A stretch of DNA of 32,605 bases, taken from NCBI RefSeq assembly GCF_017114865.1, contig NZ_JADEYH010000042.1, positions 1 through 32,605 of the forward strand. Reading direction: 5' to 3'. A model generated the notes under the pieces. It made no database searches. It saw only the letters and a program-made list of their open reading frames with translations, and had not been told where the DNA came from. How positions within the stretch are numbered: the stretch's first letter is position 1; the number at the start of each line of letters is the position of its first letter. Origin of the DNA: Streptomyces verrucosisporus. GTDB lineage: Bacteria; Actinomycetota; Actinomycetes; Streptomycetales; Streptomycetaceae. Positions 23,489 to 32,580 of the stretch are shown here, piece by piece. Both the position numbers and the translations under genes were made by a program.

Positions 23489-24213
23489 CAGTCACCTTCG
23501 AGCAGTGGCATCGGGTCGTGGTGCAAGACCGCGGCTCGGCGGGGCTTGCGTGCCTGGGGATTGGCCACGGAGACGGTTTCGGAGCGAACGGCGCGCAGCC
23601 CGTGTCGGCGGTGCCGGGGGTCGAAACTGAGCGGCTGGTCTCGCAGGCTGTCTTCGGCAGTGGTGCTCCCCGGTTCGGTGTCGAGGAACAGCTGGAGGTC
23701 GATGCGCTGCTGGTCGCGGTGTCGGCGCTGGTACCACTCGGCGGCATGCCAGGGCTCGGTGCGCAGCGCCTGGCGCAGGTCCGTCCCCGACCGGATGCCG
23801 AGGTCGAGAGGGCGGGCCGGTGGGCAGGAGCGGCGACCGAGGTAGGGCAGAAAGACCGGCGCCCGCACGGCTGCGTGCAGGTCGCCGATCAGGGTGTCAT
23901 CGCCCTCGACGGCGGCGACGAACACGGAGTCGGCCAGGTAGAAGCGCTCCGAGACCGGCATGGACTTGCCCGAGTCGGCGTGCTTCGCGGTCTGGTAGTC
24001 GCGAACGCGGGTGCCGGTCTGGTCGACGCGCACGCCGAAGCGCAAGGAGGCCAGGTCGGACAGGTCGGCGCTCCTCTCGCGCCCCTGGGCGGCGGCCAGC
24101 AGGCCCAGGACGCCGCTCTTGGTGGGGACGGGCTCGGTGGTGCGCCGGGCGAAACGGGCGGAGGCCCCCCAGGACTGCAGGGGGGCCGCCAGCAGGAGAA
24201 CAAGGACGCTCAT
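23488..24213 (-). CDS. cas5e: Cas5e, Cascade subunit
   Basis: 241 residues. The N-terminus LVLLLAAPLQSWGASARFAR and PTKSGVLGLLAAAQGRER is diagnostic of Cas5 in type I-E. It caps the crRNA 5' handle and links Cas8e to the Cas7 backbone. VRDYQTAKHADSGK and LPYLGRRSCPPARPLDLG are further conserved segments. The C-terminus is His/Arg-rich. The ATG overlaps the cas7e stop (ATGA), and its own stop overlaps the cas6e start. Confidence 0.96.
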   Translation of the reverse strand: MSVLVLLLAAPLQSWGASARFARRTTEPVPTKSGVLGLLAAAQGRERSADLSDLASLRFGVRVDQTGTRVRDYQTAKHADSGKSMPVSERFYLADSVFVAAVEGDDTLIGDLHAAVRAPVFLPYLGRRSCPPARPLDLGIRSGTDLRQALRTEPWHAAEWYQRRHRDQQRIDLQLFLDTEPGSTTAEDSLRDQPLSFDPRHRRHGLRAVRSETVSVANPQARKPRRAAVLHHDPMPLLEGD

Positions 24214-25400
24214 GCGTCCGGGCCCAGTCGTTCGGCGACGGCCGCACCGACGGCGTCGACCAGCTCGGTGAGGGTGGTCCCGGTGCCCAGTCCGGCGAGT
24301 TTGGCGGTGGCCGGGCCGATGCGCAGCACCCAGGCGGGGTCGCCGTCACTTCCGTAGGCGCGCTCCAGGTCCGGGACGTACTCGGCGAGCTTCTCGCAGG
24401 CGGCCTTCAGATGGCCGCCGGTGAGGTCGGCGGTGACGGGTTCCTCGAATGCGGCGACGAAGCTGACCGGACGGGTGCTGCGGAGTTTGACGATCACCGC
24501 GTCCGGGAGGGTGTGGTTGCCGAAGGTGTTGATCTTCCCGGTGGGCAGGGAGGCGACGAAACCGTGCAGGAAGGCCTGGACGGCCCGGCGCACCGGCTCG
24601 GCGGCGGACTCGTCCTCGCGCAGGCCCTTGCCGAGGTTGCGGCGCAGCAGGTCGACGTCGACGGCGGCGTAGCGGTACAAGGTGGCGGAGTTGAAGTCGA
24701 CGGTGCCGATCATGCCCGCGCCCGGCTCGGCGTCGGTGTTGTGGTCGTCGACGGCCGTGTAGTAGTCGGATTCGTTCTCCACCGCATGCACGCTGATGGC
24801 GTGGGCGACCTGGGTGGCGGCATCGACGTTGATGTCGGTGGAGTCGGCGACCATCCGGCCGAACAGGGCGATGTCGACCGAGTGGCGGGTGTCGGCGATC
24901 TGCTTGGCGCGGGCCTTGTTCCCCTTGTCCTTGAGGAACTTCTTGATGTCGTCCGCGCCCTCGGCGGCGAGGGCGGCGAGGCCGTCGAGCTGCCGGGAGC
25001 TGAGGAACATCAGGTAGGAGGACTCCGGGGCCGGTTCTTCCTCACCCTTCTTCTTCGCCGATTCCGCCTTGCGCTTGGGAACCTCGATCTTGGAGCCGGT
25101 GGCGACCTGGACCGTCTCGGCGGCCAGCGCGAGCCGCTCAGCGTCGCTCAGGTCGGGCAGGGCGGGCTTGATCCGGTCGGCGAGGAGTTCGGCGACCCTC
25201 TTGGTGCGCACGCCCAGCTCGGCCGGGTCGAGGAGGTCGTCGAAGGAGCGCCGGGTGGCCCGCTTCCACGCCTGGCTGGACACCCGTGCCCGGCGCACTC
25301 CGCCGTAGACGGCGGTCTTGGGGGAGCCGGTGTCGTCCCGGTTGAGATTGCTGGGCGGGACGGTCTGCAGTACGTGCACGTCGAGGATGGTCCGGCTCAC
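24210..25400 (-). CDS. cas7e: Cas7e, Cascade backbone subunit
   Basis: 396 residues from GTG 25400, which overlaps the cse2 stop (GTGA). The frame stays open far upstream, but MSRTILDVHVLQTVPPSNLN is the conserved N-terminus of the family. RRARVSSQAWKRATRR, ADTRHSVDIALFGRM, FNSATLYRYAAVDVD and GKINTFGNHTLPDAV are typical Cas7e segments that line the RNA groove. A Lys/Glu-rich insertion (VPKRKAESAKKKGEEEPAPE) is seen around residue 107-126. Several copies form the helical backbone along the crRNA. Confidence 0.96.
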   Translation of the reverse strand: MSRTILDVHVLQTVPPSNLNRDDTGSPKTAVYGGVRRARVSSQAWKRATRRSFDDLLDPAELGVRTKRVAELLADRIKPALPDLSDAERLALAAETVQVATGSKIEVPKRKAESAKKKGEEEPAPESSYLMFLSSRQLDGLAALAAEGADDIKKFLKDKGNKARAKQIADTRHSVDIALFGRMVADSTDINVDAATQVAHAISVHAVENESDYYTAVDDHNTDAEPGAGMIGTVDFNSATLYRYAAVDVDLLRRNLGKGLREDESAAEPVRRAVQAFLHGFVASLPTGKINTFGNHTLPDAVIVKLRSTRPVSFVAAFEEPVTADLTGGHLKAACEKLAEYVPDLERAYGSDGDPAWVLRIGPATAKLAGLGTGTTLTELVDAVGAAVAERLGPDA

Positions 25401-26143
25401 AGGGTGTCGTCCTTCGAGGTCGTGGTGTCGGTGTTCTGGGATGCGTCCGCGCTGCCGGAGGCGCCAGGAGTTCCATCGGCGGCTGTGGTCTTCTCCCGGT
25501 GGGCGTGGAAGGAACGCCCCCAGGAGCGGCGGATCTTCTCCGTGCCCTCTGGTCGCTGCTGCCAGGTGTAGAGCTGGTCGGCGAGCAGGCCGTAGTCCAG
25601 CGGGATCGCCTCCCGCCGCAGCAGCACCACGATCTCCCGCAGCCGCTGGGCCAGCATGGTCGGTGAGGTTGCCGTGGCGGCGCGCACGAACCGCTTGCGG
25701 ATCGGCTCGTCCAGCTCGCCCGGTGGCATCAGGCGGCGGACCGCTGCGCCCAGTTCCAGGCCGTGGCGCCGGTGCATGCGCTGGTCGTGGTGGGACTGCT
25801 GGTGCAGCGACCAGAGAGACAGCGCGATGTGGGCGGCCTCCTCTGCCTGCTCGGCCTGCTCGTACGTCAGCCTTCCCTGAATATGGGCCTGGTGGACCGC
25901 CTCGTCGGCGCCCAGGCCCCATAGCTCCGGCAGCGCGGCGGCGGGTCTTCCCACTCCGCGGCGTAGCCGGGCCAGGGCGGCGACGGCGTCGGAGCGGTCT
26001 TTCAGGTAGCCGCTCTGAAGTTCCGTGATGCGCTGGTCGACGGCCTCCTTGAGCAGTTGCAGCTGCGGGCGTCGGCGAGGCGGAGGAGAGGTGGATGGTT
26101 CCGGGGGTGTGGGAGCCGGGATCGTGGGAGTGGTGGTTGTCAT
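25397..26143 (-). CDS. cse2: Cse2 (Cas11e), Cascade small subunit
   Basis: 248 residues. The ATG at 26143 overlaps the cas8e stop (ATGA). A Pro/Thr-rich N-terminal extension of about 25 residues precedes the all-helical core: LKEAVDQRITELQSGYLK, AALARLRRGVGRPAAALPEL, IALSLWSLHQQSHHDQRMHR, and RLREIVVLLRREAIPLDYGL with LLADQLYTWQQ. The tail after RSWGRSFHAHREK is Ser/Thr/Asp-rich and probably disordered. Two copies stabilise the target strand in Cascade. The extension and tail make it longer than the E. coli protein (about 160). Confidence 0.94.
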   Translation of the reverse strand: MTTTTPTIPAPTPPEPSTSPPPRRRPQLQLLKEAVDQRITELQSGYLKDRSDAVAALARLRRGVGRPAAALPELWGLGADEAVHQAHIQGRLTYEQAEQAEEAAHIALSLWSLHQQSHHDQRMHRRHGLELGAAVRRLMPPGELDEPIRKRFVRAATATSPTMLAQRLREIVVLLRREAIPLDYGLLADQLYTWQQRPEGTEKIRRSWGRSFHAHREKTTAADGTPGASGSADASQNTDTTTSKDDTL

Positions 26144-27825
26144 GCGTGTGCCTTTGGGGTGTCGGTCCCGCCGGGTGCCAGAGGGTCGTCCGAGGTGGAG
26201 GCGAGCGGGAGTGCCTTGTTGAGGTCGGCTCGGAATCGCAGGTCGGCCCAGGCGGAGTTGAGCCATTCACCGCGCTCCCCGATGCGTCCTTCCCAGGCGG
26301 CGGTCCCCGCCTCGTCCAACAGCTTGTCGCCGAGCCGGCTGATGAGCCTGTGTGTCTGCCGGTGCCATTCACCGCGCTTGGCCTGCGGGTCATCACCGAC
26401 TCGGAACTCGCTCAGCCAGTGGCGGAATGGTGCGTCCAGGGCGTCGTAGCCGAGGTCGCGGGCGGCGGAGCGGCGTGGTTCCGGTTCGGTGCCGGCCGCC
26501 CGGGCGAGCCGGTCGGCCAGGTCGCCCAGTGTCCGCACCGCCTGGTCGGCGTCCTGGACCGCGGCCACCGCCGTCCGGCCGAAGCGCCGGTCGCCGGCGT
26601 GCAGCTGGATGACGGCCATGGTGACGCCGTCGTCCACGACTTCGTCGATCACGGATTGCTGGGTGCCGTAAGCTGCGCCGACGATGCGTGCTCTGAGGAA
26701 GTGATCGTCGGGCAGCACCCCTTCGGTGACCAGGCGGGCCACCCAGTCCAGAATGCGCGGACGCAGGTGGGAAGGGGCATCCCGGGAGCCTGAAGTGTTC
26801 TGGTCCGCCGGGGCGATCAGGCTGGCCAATCCGCGCCAGGCGGCACGGGACGGGTCGTGTTCCTGCGGCATGTAGACGAGCGGCGCCCCCCGCTTCTTCT
26901 CTTGTGCCTGGCTGCGCCGCCAGCCGGACATGGGCTCGTCGCGGTGCCGGTCCTCGTAAGACTGGAGAGGGTCGCCATAACCGAGGACGACGCCGTGGAC
27001 GTCCTCCCCGTCGTGATGCAGCCGCACCCGGCGGGACTGCCAGGTGTACAGGTCACGCGGCCCGGAGGGGCGTTCCGCCAGGTCCTTGCCGTCGGCGGGG
27101 CCGGGGCCGCACGGTTCACGGCGCCAGGCGGGTCGGTCCTCCTCCCCCATCCGGATCGTGCCGGTGTCGGCGGCGATCAGGTTGAGAAGCAGCGTCTCCC
27201 GCAGGGTGCCGCCCTCGGCGTGGACGCCTCCCAGATTCCCGGTCCAGGCGACACCCTGCGGGTAGACCTTGCCCTTCGTCGTCCTGGGGTCCCCCACCGC
27301 GCCCGACTTGATGCCGGAGGTGTCGTAGGCATGGGCGTGCACCAGCCACCGTGCGGCCTCGGCGAAACCAAGGCGGCCCACACCAAGCGACCGCATGGTG
27401 AAGAACGGCTCCCCGTTGGGCACATCGGCGACGATGCGGTTGAGGGAGAACACCTCGTCCCCGGCCGTCCGCAGGTCCGCCACCTGGAAGAAGGGAGTGC
27501 GTGGGTGCAGCAGGTCGAACCGCTCCCGGTGCCGGTCGAGGTACTCGGCGACCGGGTCGAACGAGTCGCCGTCCCTCCACAACTCCTCCCAGGCATCGAT
27601 GTCCTCCGGTCCGTCCACGGCGTCGTGCAGGATCGCCAGCAGCAACCGGAGCAGGGCGAACTCCTGGGTAGGCAGGTCGCCCACCAGCCGCCGGATGTCA
27701 GCGGCCTGTGCGAAGACCTCCCCCAGGGAGAGCTCGGCCTCCCGACCGTCCCCGTACTGCACCGGCAGCCATGGCCGGGAGGTCAGGTCGAAGGATGCGC
27801 CGCTTTTGGGCACGGCGTCGTTCAT
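26140..27825 (-). CDS. cas8e: Cas8e (Cse1), Cascade large subunit
   Basis: 561 residues. It starts FDLTSRPWLPVQYGDGREAE with LSLGEVF, the standard Cse1 beginning, followed by LRLLLAILHDAV, DRFDLLHPRTPFFQVADL-type residues (ERFDLLHPRTPFFQV) and NRIVADVPNGEPFF. It recognises the PAM, starts target unwinding and recruits Cas3. A segment WTGNLGGVHAEGGTLRETLL lies mid-protein, and a four-helix bundle forms the C-terminus. It begins 12 bases after the cas3 stop and overlaps cse2. Length is normal for actinobacterial Cse1. Confidence 0.96.
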   Translation of the reverse strand: MNDAVPKSGASFDLTSRPWLPVQYGDGREAELSLGEVFAQAADIRRLVGDLPTQEFALLRLLLAILHDAVDGPEDIDAWEELWRDGDSFDPVAEYLDRHRERFDLLHPRTPFFQVADLRTAGDEVFSLNRIVADVPNGEPFFTMRSLGVGRLGFAEAARWLVHAHAYDTSGIKSGAVGDPRTTKGKVYPQGVAWTGNLGGVHAEGGTLRETLLLNLIAADTGTIRMGEEDRPAWRREPCGPGPADGKDLAERPSGPRDLYTWQSRRVRLHHDGEDVHGVVLGYGDPLQSYEDRHRDEPMSGWRRSQAQEKKRGAPLVYMPQEHDPSRAAWRGLASLIAPADQNTSGSRDAPSHLRPRILDWVARLVTEGVLPDDHFLRARIVGAAYGTQQSVIDEVVDDGVTMAVIQLHAGDRRFGRTAVAAVQDADQAVRTLGDLADRLARAAGTEPEPRRSAARDLGYDALDAPFRHWLSEFRVGDDPQAKRGEWHRQTHRLISRLGDKLLDEAGTAAWEGRIGERGEWLNSAWADLRFRADLNKALPLASTSDDPLAPGGTDTPKAHA

Positions 27826-27837
27826 CTGTACGTCTCC

Positions 27838-30816
27838 CTACTTGTCCGCCCCGTTGCGGACCACCCGCAGCCCATCGGTCTGGCTGTAACGGAGTTCGTA
27901 GCCTGCCAGCCGGGTCTGACAGTTCTCGTCCACGCCCTCCTCGAGGAAGAGGATCAACTCCCCTGCCAGCCAGTGGCACTCCTTCACCTGCCAGGCGGGA
28001 ACGCACAGCTCCTCCAACTCCTCGATCGCCCGGTCCAGCACGCGCGGATAGGAGAAGTGGTACGGAAGTCGCAGCCCGCTCGCGGCGACGGCACGCGCCG
28101 CCCTCGGCGGCGGTACGGCGTCGGTCGGCAGTTCCAGGCCGCCACGTCCCTCGGTGAGCCAGGGCACGGTGGTCAAGGTGCCGTCCGCGCGGCGCCACGC
28201 CACCAAGACCTCCAGACTCTCCTCGCCGTCGCGGACCTGGGCGCGCCCGGCCCGGGTGTCGTCGGCATCGCCTACTCCGGCGTCGATCCAGCCGATGAGC
28301 GGCCGCCCCGCGCGCCGTACCTCGTCCAGGCGGAAGGCGTCGGCGCCCCGGCGCTGTCCGGCGCGGTGTCTCTCGTGCTCATCACGGGCCCGCTCGACGG
28401 CCTCCACCCATGCGTCCGGCTCCTGGGGATCGTCCCCGTAGGCGCGCTGCACCAGCGGGCTGATGTCCCCGGGCAGCTGCACGGCGGCATCGCCGCCGGA
28501 AGCTTCGGGAGCACCGGAGGCATCGGAGAAGTACGGTTCCAGTACGGCCAGGGAACGCAGCAGCGGGTACTCGCCGTAGACACGGCGGGAGCCCCGCACC
28601 GGCAGGGGTGCGGGTCCGGTCTCCCAGTCGACGCCGGTGACCAGGCAACGCGCTGTGCGCAGCCGAGCAGGCCGCCCGGCACGGTCGTGGCGGTGCAGGC
28701 GCCCCATCCGCTGGAGCAGCAGATCGACCGGGCACAGGTCGGTCACCAGCAGGTCGAAGTCCACGTCGAGGGACTGCTCCGCCACCTGGCTGGCGACCAC
28801 GATGTGTCGGCCGGCGGGACGTTTCGGCGATGTCCCGTCCTCCCCTGGCGGGCCGAAGCGCTCCAGCAGCCCGGCGTCCTTGTCTGCCCGGTCGAGGTCG
28901 AGGAAGCGGGCGTGCGCCACCGTCACCGCCTCCGCACCGAACCTCTCCCGCAACAGGTCGGCGGCCTCCTGGACCCGGTCCACGGTATTGCGCACCACCA
29001 GTGCGCAGCCGCCGTCGGCGAGTTCCCCGGCCAGCCGGTCGGCGAGGATGCCGAGATCGTCACCCAAACGCTCCAGCCGTACGTCGGTGCACCGCCCGGA
29101 CGCGGCGGGCCGCCCTATCACGGGGGCCGTACCGGGGGCCACGGCGGTGAGCAGCGGGTAGCCCTCGGCAGCGGCAAGCCCGGCGTAACCGTCCCGGTCG
29201 CTTTGGGCGGCACCGGCGTACGCCTCGGCCAGCTCCCGGCGCCGGGAAGCGGGCAAGGTAGCCGAGAGAACCACCACAGGCACCCGGTAGGCACCCAGCC
29301 AGGACAGAACCCGGTCGAGATAGGTACTCATCCAGGTGTCGTAGGCGTGCGCCTCATCGATCACGACGACCTTCCCGGCGAACGCCAGATGACGCAGCGC
29401 CAGATGCCGGCTCTTGAGGCCAGCCATCAACAACTGGTCGATCGTCCCCACTGCGAAGGAAGCCAGCAATCCCTTCTTACGCCCCCTCAGCCACTGGTGG
29501 GCGACCAACTCCGCCGACGCGGAACGGGCATCGGCGGACGGCCGTGTCTCACCCCCGTCACCGAACTGGTCAACCGCGGCGACGGTGCGCCCACTCTTCC
29601 GCAGCAGGCCCGCATAGTGCTCATTGAGGGCGGACTTGGAGTGGGCCAGCAGGACGGACCGCTCCTTCGCCTCCAGACCGTCCAGCGGCAACCGGTCGAG
29701 CCAGTCCAGGAGGCGGGGGAACATCGCGTTGCCGGTGGCCATGGTGGGCAGGGCAACGAACACCCCGCCCGCACCGGAACGCGCCGCGAAGACCTCCGCA
29801 GCCGCCAGCGCGGCCTCCGTCTTGCCCTCCCCCATCGGAGCCTCGATCACCAGCAGACCAGGCGACGGCATCGACCGCGCCAGCCGCACGGCCTCCTCCT
29901 GTACCGGACGGACCCGCGCTCCGGACGGCAGGTCGAAACGCGCGGCGAACAGCTCGTCCGCCGTACAGCCGGGCTCGGAGGGCGTCCACGGCGGAGGAAG
30001 TCTCAGACCGCGCCAGGCGGCGGCCACCCGTTCGGCCTCGCTGCGCGGGTACTCCTCGGGAAAGTATGGGAAAAGCTCGGGGTTGCTGGCGATCCAGTCG
30101 GCGACGATGACCAACGCGGTCAGAAGAACCTGCACGGGCTGGGGCAGCCGCACCGACTGCCAATCTCCGAGCCGCTCCCGCACACCACAGGCGTCGGCGC
30201 ACGCATCGAGCAGCTCAGTCTGCACCCGCCGCCATACCGGCTCGGCCGGGCCAGGGGTGCGCAGCAGCTCCGGGCGCGAGTCGAGGTCGAGCAGCTGGCT
30301 GTGGCCCGGCGGCACACCGTGGTGCCCGCCCGCGACGACGGCGAACTGCGTCGTCATACGCTTCGGCCATTCGAAGCCCTCCGTCAGCCATTCCTGAAGG
30401 AGCAACTGACCAGCCAGGCCATGCGGGGCCTTCCGCCGATCCTCGCCGAACTGCCTGCGGCCCGGCATGTCGAGCCCGGCCGCACGCATCGCGTCCGCCA
30501 AGGAATCCACCTGGCAGGCGAAGGCCGGCGTCGCCTTGCCGATGTCATGAGTGGCCGCGAGCCACACCGCGAGCCGACGCGCGTCGTCCATGCCGCCAGG
30601 AAGCGGCTCGGCCACCAGCGCCTTCACGTTCGACGGAAGCCAGCGGTCCCACAGCAGCCCGGCCACGGCACCGCTGTCGGCCATGTGCCGCCACAGCGGC
30701 AGCCATCCGTCCGTCGCCCGGTCATGCTTGGCCCACACGGTCCGCACCGCCCCGGTCAAGCGCGCCCCCAGGCCCGGCTCCTCATCCCCCACACCAGCCA
30801 TGGCGCTATTGAACAT
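27838..30816 (-). CDS. cas3: Cas3, nuclease-helicase
   Basis: 992 residues from ATG 30816, with GAGGGG about 8 bases upstream. The N-terminal HD nuclease contains His44, His90-Asp91 (ATHDIGKATPAF), His132, His165-His166 (VAGGHHGVPP) and Asp240. The superfamily 2 helicase follows: Walker A APMGEGKT (326-333), DEAH box in VVIDEAHAYDTW (about 487-490), SATLP, and later helicase motifs (ASQVAEQSLDVDFD, QRMGRLHRHDR). It is recruited by Cascade to nick and degrade the target. As first gene of the operon it is separated from the rest by only 12 bases, so all eight genes are probably one transcript. Confidence 0.97.
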   Translation of the reverse strand: MFNSAMAGVGDEEPGLGARLTGAVRTVWAKHDRATDGWLPLWRHMADSGAVAGLLWDRWLPSNVKALVAEPLPGGMDDARRLAVWLAATHDIGKATPAFACQVDSLADAMRAAGLDMPGRRQFGEDRRKAPHGLAGQLLLQEWLTEGFEWPKRMTTQFAVVAGGHHGVPPGHSQLLDLDSRPELLRTPGPAEPVWRRVQTELLDACADACGVRERLGDWQSVRLPQPVQVLLTALVIVADWIASNPELFPYFPEEYPRSEAERVAAAWRGLRLPPPWTPSEPGCTADELFAARFDLPSGARVRPVQEEAVRLARSMPSPGLLVIEAPMGEGKTEAALAAAEVFAARSGAGGVFVALPTMATGNAMFPRLLDWLDRLPLDGLEAKERSVLLAHSKSALNEHYAGLLRKSGRTVAAVDQFGDGGETRPSADARSASAELVAHQWLRGRKKGLLASFAVGTIDQLLMAGLKSRHLALRHLAFAGKVVVIDEAHAYDTWMSTYLDRVLSWLGAYRVPVVVLSATLPASRRRELAEAYAGAAQSDRDGYAGLAAAEGYPLLTAVAPGTAPVIGRPAASGRCTDVRLERLGDDLGILADRLAGELADGGCALVVRNTVDRVQEAADLLRERFGAEAVTVAHARFLDLDRADKDAGLLERFGPPGEDGTSPKRPAGRHIVVASQVAEQSLDVDFDLLVTDLCPVDLLLQRMGRLHRHDRAGRPARLRTARCLVTGVDWETGPAPLPVRGSRRVYGEYPLLRSLAVLEPYFSDASGAPEASGGDAAVQLPGDISPLVQRAYGDDPQEPDAWVEAVERARDEHERHRAGQRRGADAFRLDEVRRAGRPLIGWIDAGVGDADDTRAGRAQVRDGEESLEVLVAWRRADGTLTTVPWLTEGRGGLELPTDAVPPPRAARAVAASGLRLPYHFSYPRVLDRAIEELEELCVPAWQVKECHWLAGELILFLEEGVDENCQTRLAGYELRYSQTDGLRVVRNGADK

Positions 30817-30860
30817 GCGCCATACCCCTCACGAAACGGATGCCGAAAACTGCACGAAAC
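30817..30860 (-). promoter_or_regulatory. Upstream region of the cas operon with spaced direct repeats
   Basis: CACGAAAC occurs at 30830-30837 and again at 30853-30860, 23 bases apart (about two DNA turns), with a related CCGAAAAC between. Such phased repeats upstream of cas3 could bind a regulator. No convincing -35/-10 pair was found. Confidence 0.35.
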
Positions 30861-30868
30861 AGAACGCA

Positions 30869-30889
30869 AGCGATCACCTTCTGATCGCT
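30869..30889. promoter_or_regulatory. Dyad upstream of cas3
   Basis: AGCGATCA and TGATCGCT form perfect 8-base arms with a 5-base gap. It could be an operator for cas transcription or a terminator for array 2, which is transcribed toward it. A smaller dyad, CTGGAC/GTCCAG, lies at 30921-30935. Nothing else is seen in 30890-31031. Confidence 0.4.
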
Positions 30890-31031
30890 GCTGTCCGCAC
30901 CACCATCAAGATCCTGGAGACTGGACCGCGTCCAGCCTCGGCACAACCAGTCAGGCCCGGGAGTCCCTAGCAGCCCATACGGACTGGTGCGATGGCAGGG
31001 ACCCCCGGGTCACAACACAGGATCGCCCTAG

Positions 31032-32463
31032 CAGCTGCTCCCCGCGCACGCGGGGAGCAGCCGATGCCGTACCACCGGGTGATCTTGTTGTTGGGGTCAT
31101 CCCCACGTGCGCGGGGAGCAGGCGGAGTCGCTCGATCTCCTGGGGGACGGCGAGGGACCATCCCCGCGTGCGCGGGGAGCAGATCTCGTCGTACCGGTCG
31201 GTACGGGTGCGGGTGGGACCATCCCCGCGTGCGCGGGGAGCAGCTGCCGTTCCTGACGGTGGGATGCACCGGCCTGGGACCATCCCCGCGTGCGCGGGGA
31301 GCAGAAGCTCATCACCCGAGACGGCTACGGCACCGAGGGACCATCCCCGCGTGCGCGGGGAGCAGACGCTGGACTACAGCGCGGGGCTGATCGCCGCGGG
31401 ACCATCCCCGCGTGCGCGGGGAGCAGGGAGCATGCGCGTACCCGCCGGACCCTCCATGGGGACCATCCCCGCGTGCGCGGGGAGCAGGGCTTCGACTTGC
31501 TCTTACTGTTGCCGGAGTAGGGACCATCCCCGCGTGCGCGGGGAGCAGGCCTACCACCAGCACCCCGTCGCCGTGGACGTGGGACCATCCCCGCGTGCGC
31601 GGGGAGCAGACCGCCACCAGCGGCGAGATGTCCACGCTGGAGGGACCATCCCCGCGTGCGCGGGGAGCAGCTGGATCAGAGTGTCCAGCTGGTCTCGCCT
31701 GAGGGACCATCCCCGCGTGCGCGGGGAGCAGCTGCGGCCGAGTACGCGGTCATCCCACCGGGCGGGACCATCCCCGCGTGCGCGGGGAGCAGACGGTTGA
31801 CACAGCGGAGACTACGAACGGAGCGGGACCATCCCCGCGTGCGCGGGGAGCAGCTGGTCGAGAAGCTGCCGGAGTGGTGGGATTCGGGACCATCCCCGCG
31901 TGCGCGGGGAGCAGATCGCTGCTCAAGTGAGGCGCGCGCTCCGGTAGGGACCATCCCCGCGTGCGCGGGGAGCAGAGCACTCCGGGCGCCTCGTAGAAGC
32001 CGTGCATGGGACCATCCCCGCGTGCGCGGGGAGCAGGAAAAGTGTTCAAGGGCGCGGGCTTCGGCAAAGGGACCATCCCCGCGTGCGCGGGGAGCAGAGG
32101 TTCTCAACTTCAATGCCGTAGGTGTGCGCGGGACCATCCCCGCGTGCGCGGGGAGCAGTCGTTCAGCGGGTGCGACTTGAAGTTGATGCCGGGACCATCC
32201 CCGCGTGCGCGGGGAGCAGCGCACGCACCACGAGATCGTTTCCGGCGTCGGGGGACCATCCCCGCGTGCGCGGGGAGCAGACCCGGATCTCGTGGGCTAC
32301 GTGCGCCGACTCGGGACCATCCCCGCGTGCGCGGGGAGCAGGATCCGGCGGAGCACCTTGACCACATACAGCCGGGACCATCCCCGCGTGCGCGGGGAGC
32401 AGCCGTCCAGCCCGAACATGCTTGACCGCACCCTGGGACCATCCCCGCGTGCGCGGGGAGCAG
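31032..32463 (-). CRISPR. CRISPR array 2, type I-E, 24 repeats and 23 spacers
   Basis: Repeats start every 61 bases from 31032 to 32435. The consensus differs from array 1 at two bases in the loop region (CCCCGCGTGCGCGGGG instead of CCCCGCGGGTGCGGGG). The two leftmost repeats are degenerate: 31093 has three changes, and in 31032 the first half is replaced by an inverted copy of the second half. Degeneration at the left end places the leader at the right, so transcription is leftward, toward the cas operon. All spacers are 32 bases. Confidence 0.97.
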
Positions 32464-32580
32464 ACTCCGTGACCTGCGGGTTTACCCGCCGGAACCGCGA
32501 GTTCCGACCAGCTTTGAAGGCTCCGGCATATCCGCCATATCACGCATACCTTCTCTTGAGTCCACCGTGCGAGCACCCGC
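32464..32580 (-). promoter_or_regulatory. Leader of array 2
   Basis: Sequence beyond the first repeat starts ACTCCGTGACCTGCGGGTTT, matching the array 1 leader at most positions. It contains a hairpin GCGGGT/ACCCGC (32476-32489) and a dyad GGAAC/GTTCC. An A/T-rich part with two CATATC copies lies further out and could include the promoter. Confidence 0.65.

Noticed and set aside
26857..31800. A 1647-codon plus-strand frame
   Set aside because: It runs antisense to cas8e and cas3 and then into array 2. It reflects high GC content; the minus-strand Cas proteins have clear catalytic motifs.
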